Both the position numbers and the translations under genes were made by a program. A model generated the notes under the pieces. It worked only from the letters and a program-made list of their open reading frames with translations, was not told where the DNA came from and made no database searches. Below, piece by piece: positions 36,801 through 47,304 of a stretch of DNA of 64,000 bases. The DNA comes from Cannabis sativa (lineage: Eukaryota > Streptophyta > Magnoliopsida > Rosales > Cannabaceae). Within the stretch, counting starts at the first letter, position 1. The number at the start of each line of letters is the position of its first letter. Where the stretch lies: NCBI RefSeq assembly GCF_029168945.1, contig NC_083608.1:21904136-21968135 (forward strand). Direction: 5' to 3'.

Positions 36801-37185
36801 TTGCTAAGCTTACATTTTCTGCTGTATGATTACCAATATATTAAAATTTGCGTTAGTATCTTATTACTGAAGAGATCTAATTTATTCTTCTTTCATATAG
36901 TTAGAAGGTATTTGGAGCTTTATTTTTGTAGTTTCTTGGGTTTTGACGAGTCTTTAGATTCTAGTGTTTCATGCATATTACAGATCATAACAAGAGGATG
37001 CTGACATAAACATTTTCAACCGTATCTTCAAAACTAAAGGCACTTCTGAAATGATTTTAAATTCTAAGCTGTTATATTGATATTTGCAGATAATAAGGGA
37101 TACTAGTGGAATTCCTGAGGTTCTCACAAGGTCAGATGCACCCTCATCACCCTTGGCTGATACCATGACTGAATATGAGAGCTAG
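33832..37185 (+). CDS. FBN7: Plastid lipid-associated protein / fibrillin, FBN7-like
   Basis: Seven exons: 33832-34092, 34201-34322, 34399-34482, 34631-34727, 35067-35283, 35998-36050 and 37090-37185. They total 930 nt or 309 aa, all GT-AG and in phase. The first ~60 residues are rich in Ser and Arg and lack acidic residues apart from DTD, as a chloroplast transit peptide should. The PAP/fibrillin domain follows from about residue 75: KESLLLAFKDSGGFEAL, GLERLNPTPRPTTSPFLEGRW, FERFPSNL, and the C-terminal LNGTFQRLFMISYLDDEILIIRD. The family consists of plastoglobule and thylakoid lipid-droplet proteins. The FBN7 assignment rests on overall pattern and on the POLD2 neighbour, so treat it as probable. 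The start is the first ATG before the transit peptide. Confidence 0.92.
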
Positions 37186-37800
37186 AGATCCTTTTTTTTG
37201 TCTATAAAATTGTAAATTTTTATTTTTCTCATCAGTTGTGATTCTGATTTGCTCTTCTCCTTTCCGTCTCTCAGATGAGATGGCTAATGATTTTCTCATG
37301 TTATTTTCTTTCCCTTGTATTCTAATACTTCATTCTGAGAAATAAAAGAAGAAAATAATCTTATGAAGCTTCATACGTCAGTTAAACTATTCATGGCTGC
37401 GCAAATGAGTCGAAGAAATAACTCTAGAATTCGATTTGTTTGACAATTCTAATCCTCACCTAACTTTGCAAATGGTATATTTTTTTCTTTAATTTCTTTC
37501 TTTCAATATTGAGTAGTTTATGAAAAATGTCTTTACATATATAAATTAAAGCTTGGTGTAGGCAGTAGTAGTAGTGTGAACATATGTGACTATGGTGATA
37601 CCAAACTAAAGCTAGTTGACTAAAGTTTGCACCACTGTCATGTTCATTCTACACTCTACGAATCCAAACATGACCCCTTTATCACCTAGAGAGCCATTTT
37701 CGTTTTCAATTTCTAATTTTTTCTTTTTGGGTTGACTTGTCTTATTTTTATTTTTAATGAGAATATATTATTCATTTGCATTTACATAATGAAATTTTTA
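37186..37800. other. Fibrillin 3' flank and intergenic DNA
   Basis: An AATAAA-type polyadenylation signal is at about 37341. No further gene is seen before the Mutator-like element. Confidence 0.55.
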
Positions 37801-38184
37801 CATGAAAAATCCATTTTGCACACTTTATTACAAAATTACCCACACACGTCTATTACTACATTTTTACTTACAAAGTTATTTTTATTACACATTTACCACT
37901 TACTCATCATATCATGCATACATGTGTGCTCTCCCCATGCATCATCAATCAAATCATACTCTCTTCCCTCTCTTTTTTCATTTTCTTTTCATTTCATTTT
38001 CGATTCTTCATTTCTGTTTTCTAAGTTCATTTGAATTCAAGTAACCTCCATTAACCACCCATAATTTATCACGTTTTTCCCTCTTCTTTTTGGTTCATCC
38101 ACGAATTTTCAACTTCCTCTTAGCCCACGATTTAGCAACTGTTTTTCCCTCTCTGTTTCAGTTTTTTTCAATCTTATTTATAGG

Positions 38185-41100
38185 ATGGCAATCACTCGTT
38201 CATCTTCATCCCCTTCTCCAGTTCTCAAACAGAAATCAAAAATGGGCAAGAAATCGTTGGCCAACAAATCCAAGGGTAAACGCCCAATCATTGAAGATTT
38301 TGATTCTGATTTTGAAGCTCCAATGCCCAAGCGTGTGAGACCCCATTCTTCGAAGAAAACGAAGCTCAACTTGGAGGAGCACACGGTTCCAGAAATTTCT
38401 GGGAAAAAATCTATTACACATGCTGAAGATCGGACTCAGGTTGGTTTTTAGTTTTATTTTCGTTTCCCCCTTTCCTTCATTTATACTTTACCCAGATTTT
38501 GGCGTTTTTATGTTCATTATGCTTTGTGTAATTTTAGGGTTTCATTTGCGCATTTTGTTTCATGTTTTTAAATTTTTTAGTTATTTATTGTTGGTTTTGA
38601 ACATTTCATTTGATTCTGGTCTGGGTGTTGTTCTTTAATTTGGTTTTGTTTTCTTTATTTTCAGTGTTTTTTTGTGCTTACAGGTTATGTGTGTTGTTTT
38701 CGTTTTTAGTGTTTTTAATCAGTCGTCTGTAGTTTCTTTTCAGTTTTTTAATAGTTTGTTAATGGTATGTTTTGATGTGTTTTCGATTTTCATTAGGTTT
38801 AGTTGTTTGCTGTTATATTTTAGATTTCAAAACGATTTTCAAATCTTTGCTCTATATTTTTCTATAGTTGTATATGTTTTGTAGTTTGTTTGTTGTTTTA
38901 ATATAGTTTTATTGTTCTTTGTATACTGCATTTTTCGATTTCCTTTAGGGTTAGTTGTTTACTGTTTTTTTTATGTTTCCAAACGATTTCAAGTCTTTAC
39001 TGTTTTTGTCTGTGTAGTTGTTTGTCATTGACAGTTTGTTTTTAGTTTGTTTGTAGTTGTATTGCAGTTTTCATACTGTTTTATTTAGGATTTATAATTT
39101 ATTTTGGCCTTTTTCGTTATGTTGCAGGTTTGGGACTGTAAATTTAGTCCTTCTGATTTTTACAGATCTAAGTGTGTATGCACCAGTGTTTATTCCGTGA
39201 TAGATAATATTAAGAACACTTTATCTGTTAATTTGCTTTCTTTTGTTTCGTCAAACTCAGTTTGGGCATTTTCTGGATATGCCTGAGTTTGTTTTTTATT
39301 CGCAAGTCGTACATAGTTTATTACTAAGGGAAGTTTTACAGCCCAATCCTAAAGAGTTTTGGGCTAAGGTTGCTGGCCGTTGCATACGGTTTAGTGCCGA
39401 AGAATTTTACCTGATTTCTGGTTTAGATTGTTTCGGTGATTGCAACAAGTTGTTGTTTTCACAGGAAACAAATCAATTGGTAGAAACATGTTTCCGTGGT
39501 GTAAAAACTATTGACCACAAAGCCATCGAGGATGCTTTTTTGGGTAGTCGGTGGGGTTTGGATGAGTCTATTGGTTTGAAAATGGCTGTTTTGTATTTCA
39601 TTCAGTGTTTTCTTCTTAGCAATACTCCTGACAAAGAAGTGTCTAGGTTTGTTCTAGATGTAGTTGATAGCGGTCGGTGGGATGAGTATTGTTGGGGTAG
39701 GGAATCATTTGAATTGACAATTGACTCATTCAAAGGTAGGATCGAGCATGGGATCATTATGAAAAATAGAAAGGCAGAGAAGGGATGCCAATATGATGGC
39801 TGGTATAGGGCATTGGGATGTCCTTGGGTTTTCACGGTTTGGTTTTATGAATGTTGTCCTGCAATGGTGAACTCTTTCTGTAAGAGAGTTTCATCTTCTA
39901 TTCCCAGGATTCTGAACTGGAGCAACACCATCGTCACCAAAAATCCAACCCTTCGAGACTTGAAGGGCAAGATTTTTGATTTACCTTTGGAGAAGGTAAT
40001 TTACAGTTTCTTTACTGTTTTTTTACTGTTTCTTTTCAGTTTTATTTATGTTGTTATTTTTTGGTTTTTCCAATTGTTTTAATTTTTTTTCATATTATGT
40101 TTGATTATGCTGTTCAGTTGAAGATAAAAAACATGCGTCCTACTGATGAAGAGAGGCAGCAGCTTCAACTTGACGGTTTATTTCTCGATGAATCTATTGA
40201 TGAACGTGGTGTAGCGAAGCAATCCTTCGAGGGTGGGTCATCTTCAAAGAAGTCTGATTCAGCAGATATTGATTGGATGAAATCTAAGCTGGAGATGCTC
40301 ATTTCGAATCAATCATCATTGGTCGAGGACTTCATTTCGTTGAGGTGTTTTGTTGATTTTAATTTCAAATCCGTAATGACTGTAATTAAGGATATCCAAG
40401 AGAAGGTTAATGCCATTCATCGTCGTCCTTCTGATGAGGTATTTATTCTTATTTTATTGTTTAGGTTTTTTTATATTTTTTTTTTAAAGTTTCTTTACTG
40501 TTTTATTTAAGTTTCATTTATGTTGGTTGATACAGGGAAAGTCATCGGATGAATTAGTAACTCAAGATTCTGATGATGATGCTGATGATGATGATGATGA
40601 TGATGCCGAGGATGATGAGAAGCAATTGCCTGATCCAGAAAATATTGATTCTGACTCCGACGATGGTGGTGAGTTGGTTAAAGTTGGTGGGGATGCTGAT
40701 GATGCTGACAAGGCTATTACCGGCCGTTCCTTCGCCGATGTGAATCCATCTGAGGATGTTGGAGGGAGTGATAAAAATGTTAAGGATGTTGAGAAGCCGA
40801 AGGGCGATGAGTCTCGATTGAAGGGGGACGATTTCTTTGATGGGTTGAGCCAGCTTGAAATAGATGATGATCAAGTTGTGTTGGCTGGCTTGGAGGCTGT
40901 TGCTAAAATCCATGTAAGTTTACTTTTAATTGTTTTCAAAAAAACTAGGTTTCTTTTTGGTTGCTCATTAGTTTCTAGTATGTTTTGCAACTGTTTTAAT
41001 GCATTCTTTCTTTTTTAGGTCCCCGCACCCAATCCAGATGTTGTTGGTGAAAAGTCAGATGCCCTTCATACTGATGAAGAAACTGAGGACACTGTCTCTG

Positions 41101-42525
41101 ATACACCTCTGTTGGATAAGAGGAAGCGTGCTCCGGCCTTGAAATCTCCATTTGTTGATTTCGGGTCCGTCGATGTCGGGAGCACTCCAATGGAGCTTAT
41201 GTCCTCAGGTTCTCAATCAGCTGGGGATGATAGGGATTTCAAAATGGTGACTTATGTGAAGGGCCTTTATGCTCTTAATGATGCTTTTGCTGATCCCGTA
41301 TCTACCGAGATTGAGGCAAAATTTGACGCTTGGATTGGTGAAGGATTGCTTAAACATCCTAGGTGACTGTTTTTATTAAATCTGTTTTTGTATTATGTTT
41401 TTTATTTCAGTTTTATTCCTTTTTTAATGCTATTTTTTTGCTGTTTGTTTGTTGTTGTAGGCATTATAATTGTTATGAAGACGGCGCAAAGAAATTTACC
41501 CCGGGTTTTAGGCTAGGTGTTGATTATGTTGAGGATAAAACTTGGTTTTATCATTTGGCAACATGCGACATGTTTATGAACGACTCGGTAAAGTTTCCAA
41601 TTTGTATTGTAGTTATGGTAGTTTGTTTTCAGTTGCTTTATAAATGTTTTTTAGTTTTGATACTGCATTTCAGTTTTTTTACAGTTGTTCAACCTTTTCA
41701 TTTGTGTTTCTGTGTTGTTTTTTTTCTCAGCATATGAACACCATATTCTATTACCTTCGGAAAAAAGGTAAGTATTCTTCCGCTGTGACGTTGAATTTCG
41801 CAACTACTGATTGTCTTTTTGATGATTCCATCCAAGCATTGTACCACAAATTTAACAAGGCCAAGTCAATGAAGACTAAGATGTCACACATTCACGCTGC
41901 CCACCCAATAGCGCATTACATCTGAGGTATGCGCATTCCCTGTTCTAAGCCTTGGTATGAAGCCGATCATGTGCTATTCATCATCAATTTAAGAAGGGAA
42001 AGTCATTGGGTTTTTGGGCGTCTTGACTTGAACGAAGGGACGTTGTTTCTGTACAATTCTTTGAGGACCGCGAAGATGAATGCCGCAGCTAGGAATGCGA
42101 TGAAGGCTTATTCCGTGTTGCTGCCTTTATTTTTCGATTTACTTGGGTTACCGGAAGAATAGAGCACAAGTTCTGCTTCGGTTTCGACCTACAGCTCCAT
42201 TCAGAATCGTGGAGCTTAGTGGTCTTGCGTCTCAGCAGAAGAAGTGAGTGTTTCTTTTAAGTTTCTTTTATGTTGTTTTTTAGTTTCTAAACTGTTTACT
42301 TTTTCTTTCTGTTTTTTTTATAGTGATTGCGGGGCATATGTTGCTGCCTTTGCTGAATTCTTTATCCACGGAAAGGATGTCCCTGCAGACTTTGACATCG
42401 AAGTTTATCGTACCCGACTTGCTTCACTTTTCTTCTCGTACGGACAAAGGAAAATTGACGAAAGCATTGACAGCGAGGATGAGAAGCAAAGCAAGTCTTC
42501 TATGGCATCTAAATTGAAGAAATAG
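38185..42525 (+). pseudogene. DUF1985 / Ulp1-like cysteine protease gene of the MULE
   Basis: Deduced exons: 38185-38439, 39128-39995, 40118-40438, 40536-40913, 41019-41362, 41461-41587, 41731-42243 and 42324-42525. Exon 1 has a basic nuclear signal (KSKGKRP, PKRVRPHSSKKTK). Exon 2 is the DUF1985 domain (VVHSLLLREV, FYLISGLDC). Exon 4 has an Asp-rich acidic run. Exons 7-8 are the C48 peptidase: catalytic His 42004 (ESHWVF), Asp 42025 (GRLDLN) and Cys 42328 (NDCGAYVAAF). The known family removes SUMO or SUMO-like modifiers. Three breaks are seen: a 1-nt surplus near 39240, TGA at 41923-41925, and a 1-nt surplus near 42150. Exon lengths independently show the two surplus bases. The triad itself is preserved, so decay is recent. 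Confidence 0.85.
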
Positions 42526-43098
42526 GATCTTTTAATTTGGTGGCTCTTTTCTGTTATTTGTTGAATCTATTTCCAGACAATTTTTAGTGTTGTTGTTTCA
42601 ATGTAGGTATTATATTTGATTTTATACTATGTGCCTGGTTTAAAACTTTTAGGATATTTGACATTTACTCCTTATAATATCTTTATTGTATAGGTTTGTA
42701 TTTCCCAAAGTTGTTTGTTTTTTTTAATTGTTCAAGTTCTTATATACGGTCGCACAACTATGGAGAAACTATTAACCAACTGAATACAAACTATGTTTTC
42801 ATTTTTCCTAAATTGTGCTATGAATGTATTTTTATTCTTCGTATTCCATTAATCCTTTTCCCTTTATTCAAGTTATGTTTTATCAATTATTGACTGACTG
42901 CCTTTAAAACTGTAAAGAAGAAGTCATTCCGGTACTTAATATTTTACAAAGGGTCGCAACTGTAACAAAACGATTTTAAAACTATTAAAAAACTGTACCA
43001 AATTTCATAAAAATAAAATCCCATGTATTTAGAACATCACAGATCAACCTGTTTGAATTTGCACACAAAATTAAACAATTCAAATATTTCATATGTAT
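42526..43098. other. Spacer between the convergent MULE genes
   Basis: AT-rich DNA between the stop of the protease gene and the stop of the transposase gene. It should hold both 3' UTRs. No further gene is seen. Confidence 0.6.
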
Positions 43099-45501
43099 CT
43101 ATTTTATTGCTTGATTGTTGCATGTCTTTCGATTGTGTCCGTGTTGTCCACATTTGCCGCACCTGTTATGTTTTTTTGTATCCCATTCAGATAAAAACCT
43201 TCGTTTCCTTGGTCTTCCAGATCTTATTTTTTGGTTTGGTGGCAGAACAATGATATCTTTTATGTTTTGTGGCACATCCCAAGTTGTGTGATTGTGTACC
43301 GGATATGTTGAGCCGCTGTATGTTTCAATCCATGTTCGCGTGGTGTAATAACCCGAACGTAGTTGTAAACATTCAAGTTCATCTCTTTTATAACAAAGCA
43401 AGCGCATGAGCACACCCGTAACTCATCAAGTTGGAATCTGTTGCAACTGCATGTTTTCTCCTTGAGGTTGATGACCCATGATCTGGTTAGTTCAATGACT
43501 TCGAACATGGTCTCGTTTATTGGTTTTACCTGCGGATTAAGTGTAAAACTGTTAATATGTATAACAACGAAAAACAAACTATAAAGAAACTATAATGCAA
43601 CTAAAATATTAAACATGTCATTACATTTTCTGTCAATGATTCCACAAAGTTGTCGACTAATTTCTTTTCTGCTGTAGGTGTTAAAAATGTTGTTGTTTTC
43701 TGTGCTTTTTTCCTGTTTGTGTATGTCCATTGTTGAATCAATGCTCTCAATGACTCCATCAGTGTTGTGATTGGTAGCTCTCTAGCTGCCAAGTTTGCTG
43801 CATTTAGAGATTCAGCAATGTTTGAAGTCATAGTTGAATACATGTTGTTTTTGCAGTGGTATCTTGACCATTTGTGGTATCCAACTTGTTGTAAATATGG
43901 TCTTACATGGATGTCCAAGCTGTCCAACTCGCTCATATGGTATTCAAATTTCCTCTCTGTGTATGCTCTGGCTGCAGCGAACAATGGTTTATCCAGCTTG
44001 CTTGCATTCTTCTTGAAGGTTGCTTTTAGGTTGCTTAACAGGTGGTATACACAATAGCAATGTGTGATTTCTGGAAATACTTGACAAGCTGCCTTACTTA
44101 TGCTCTCATGTCTATCTGAGATCAAGCACTGTTCCTCTCTAATCCCATATGTTTCTCTCACTTTTGTGAAAAACCATTGCCATGAGTTGTTGTTTTCTGA
44201 ATCCACAACAGAAAAAGCTAGTGGAAAAATGTGCCCATTTGCATCCTGTGTACAAGCAGAGAGCAGTGTACCTCCATATGTTGATTTAAGGAAAGTTCCG
44301 TCAACAACTATTATAGGTTTGCATTTCTTCCATCCTTTTATTGATGCATCCAGTGCGACAAACAAGTAGTTGAAGCTGTTGTCATCCTTTGTTTTCACGT
44401 GCACTATTGTTCCGAGATTAGTTTTTTGCAACATGTGCAAAAAACCGGGCAGCAACCTGTATGATTCGTTGGCTTTTCCTCGTAATTCTTCTTGCACGTG
44501 CTCTTTGCTTCTCCATGCTTTCATGTAGTTCATTCTGACCCCATAATTGTGTTTCATTTCTCCTCTGATGTCTTGTGGCGTTTGAGTTGTTTTTATGTTG
44601 GTGAACCGTGGCTTGATGTAGTTTCCAATCAATTTCGTTGTAGCTTGTCTCTTGTCGGCAAATCTGATGTTTAGATCACAAGTGTGTATCATCTTTCTGT
44701 CGTACTTTCGAATGATGAATGACTTTGTTGGCCCGTTTCTGGATGCTGTTAGTGCCCACTTGCATTTTGGATCCAAACAACAAATCTTGTATGTTCTTGC
44801 ACATGATTTTTTAACTCTGAATTGGAAGTTGTTCCTAATTGCATAGAAACCAAGCACACTCTGCAGTGTTTCTTTGTCTTTGTATATTTGTGCTTCTTCT
44901 ATTTCTGGATGATGCGGATCTGTGATTAGTAGTTCGTCATAATCTGTGATTTCTGGTTCCTTTTTTCTGTTATTTTCCAGTTGCTCAACCATTTCCTCTG
45001 CCACAAGTTTTGCATAGTCCATGAAGTCAAAACTTTCTCCCCCAAATTCGTCTTCGTTGCTTCAATTATATGTTGTTGATTTGTTGAGTCTTCTGTTGTT
45101 GCTGCATTGTATTCGATTGGTTGGAAGGCGCTTGTATGTGTAATTAATGAATTGTCATTTCCAAAGAATGATGCATCGATGGTTGTTGTTGGGTTGTTGA
45201 TGACATTCACACACATTGGGTATGTTGTGAAGTCGGGGTCTTTCAGTTTGAGTTGTATGTAGAAATGCAGGCTTTGATCATCCTTTATCCTCAATGGTTG
45301 GTATCCTTCCTTCACTTGATATTTCAGTTGCAAAACAGTGTTTTCTTGGTTGCACTCCAGGGCATCTTTGAGTTTCTGTTGCAAATCTTCATAGTTACAA
45401 TTGGCAGAAATGTAGTGTCCACTGGCTTCATAATTTTCATAATTCATTCGATCATCGAATTGTCCATTGTAGAAGACTAGGAATGGAATGTCTTTCCTTT
45501 C
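43099..45501 (-). pseudogene. mudrA-type transposase of the MULE
   Basis: Two main exons: 45501-43625 and 43529-43099 (splice GAAAAT|GTAATG ... AATCCGCAG|GTAAAA); a further upstream exon is likely. Domain order: N-terminal PB1-like region; MuDR N-terminal domain (YAIRNNFQFRVKKS ... CCLDPKCKWALTAS); MULE transposase domain with acidic residues in IIVVDGTF and LISDRHESI and the CYCVYHLL box; SWIM-type zinc finger; CCHC knuckle CGKCGQHGHNRKTC. Exon lengths are each one base short of a multiple of three. Frame changes occur near 45060 and near 43357. The SWIM finger reads CSC...VCSCAC, where a His is expected in place of the penultimate Cys. This copy is not functional as it stands. Confidence 0.88.
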
Positions 45502-46670
45502 CTGTGTTTTTGCAATGGTTATTAGTCCGAGCCAACGAATTTTAAAACTGGTTTGATTATGTTATGAAATAGAGTACAAACTTATTTCTATCTCTGTTCC
45601 TTTGTTCAAGCATTGTATTTCCTGTCATGATTCCTGATTTTGCCATTTTTTGGTTGTTAATAAACTACAAAGAAACGAGAATAAAACTATTAAGAAACTT
45701 CATTTAAATTTTGGGAAACTAACCATTTCTCAAACTGTTCTGTCCTCTATCTTTTCCACAATAAATTCCTGCAGAAACACAGGATGAAACTAATATTAAA
45801 TGATTATGCAACTGTAAACCAACTTAAAAACCACAATTCTATCCCCAAAATTACATAGTTCTTACTCATTGTCATTTTTCATCATGTTTATTCGAATCAG
45901 ATCGATTTACAACTATTATAAAACTAATTTGCTACCATTAACATAAATCTTACCTTGTATATATGCTAGCTCTTGGTACTTGTCATTTGACACTTCTTCA
46001 TGATTTCTAAACCATTTTCAAACGATAATGCAACTGTAAGCCAACGCAAAAAAAATTAAAATACGTTATTAGTATCCCTTGGTTCCTTAATCAGAATCAG
46101 TTCTTGTTTATTGGTTTTACCATATGAATTTCCTGTTGCACACCATTGAATCAACCAGAATGCAACTAAAAATGCCGTGTATCATTGTTGAAAAAAAATT
46201 TCAGTTCATACCTTTTTTTTCGGATTTGAGGGGGAGCTCCAGATCTGTTCAATACAGATTTACATTGCTTCAATCTGAATTTTCGACGCTCGTTTGAGTG
46301 ATATTGCACTATAAAAACCGAAATCAAATGTTGAATTTCAGTTTCTCCACGGTTGTCCTGCTCTTTTTTTTTAAAAAAATTTCTGTTTAGATCGTTGGAT
46401 TTGTTCGTTTCCTATTGAAATTCGACGGGATTTACAGTTGTTTTACGTTCGATCTGGTTTCATTCTGGTTGCGTGGCCGACTGCATCGATGGAGCTTCAT
46501 TCATCCTCTCCGTTTGTGACGTGCGGCTGAAGGTAAGAGCAAGTGGTATTTTTGTAATATTTTCCTTTTGGGCTGTACAAATGTTCATTGGGCCGGCCCA
46601 CAGTATTGTTGTAATATTTTTCCCTTTTTAGAATATTCGTGTTTTTTTCCCTTACATAATTGGGTTTTCA

Positions 46671-47300
46671 TTTTTCTTAGCCTACCACAATTCTCTCCTT
46701 ATTAGTATTTTTTTTTTTATTTATTTATTTAAGGGACCTTTTCATTTAAAACCCATTACCATTACAAAATTACGCATATACGATAACACAGGCATTTTAA
46801 TCTTTATACGGCCTAACCTATTTGTATTACAAAAATATGTTCTTCATGAATCTAGTTTTCCTCTTCAATATATCACACACAACCTACGAGAAACAAACCC
46901 AGGTGGTCAGAATCACCATCTAAGCCAATAATTCAATCCTTAAAATAGCCAAAAGGAAGATCAACAATTGCAAATAAAAAAGAATTATTAAGTTCAATGA
47001 TTCAAAACAGAATCAATAAAAAACAAAAAATCAATCCATAGAATTATTTAAAAATTCTTTAAAATATTGATAATATTTGGATATTCTATCTAAAATTTTG
47101 TGTTTTATAATTACCAATTTATTGATTAAATTACTTAGTTGTGGAATAATAAAATTGGTACTCATTGACCTTATTTTTAGCCAACGGCGTGCACTCAGTA
47201 AAACGATAATATAAGTGTTTTTTTTTACAACAATAATATAAATGTTTGAATAATAAAAGTAATCAAAAAGCTATAAACGACAGAAGATATTTTTAGAGGT
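46671..47300. other. AT-rich DNA between MULE and LINE
   Basis: No gene or bounded repeat is recognised. Confidence 0.6.
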
Positions 47301-47304
47301 TCGG

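Larger units (their letters stand above)
37800..46670. mobile_element. Kaonashi-like Mutator element (Ulp1 protease gene plus mudrA)
   Basis: An ~8.9-kb unit holds a spliced DUF1985/Ulp1 gene on the plus strand and a mudrA transposase gene on the minus strand, tail to tail. ULP-like genes carried by MULEs are known as Kaonashi elements, many without clear terminal inverted repeats. The flanks share an inverted motif resembling ATTACAAAATTACC-CAC (about 37829 at the left, complement near 46545 and 46610 at the right), but no long TIR or 9-bp target duplication could be fixed. The ends are therefore approximate. Both genes carry disruptions, so this copy is probably immobile without help. Confidence 0.75.

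Noticed and set aside
37732..38044. Overlapping 100- and 80-aa frames upstream of the MULE protease gene
   Set aside because: Low-complexity His/Phe/Leu-rich translations at the element's edge; no start or splice logic links them to the DUF1985 exons.
40554..40913. 119-aa minus-strand frame with Ile runs
   Set aside because: It is the antisense of the GAT repeats that encode the Asp-rich exon of the Ulp gene.
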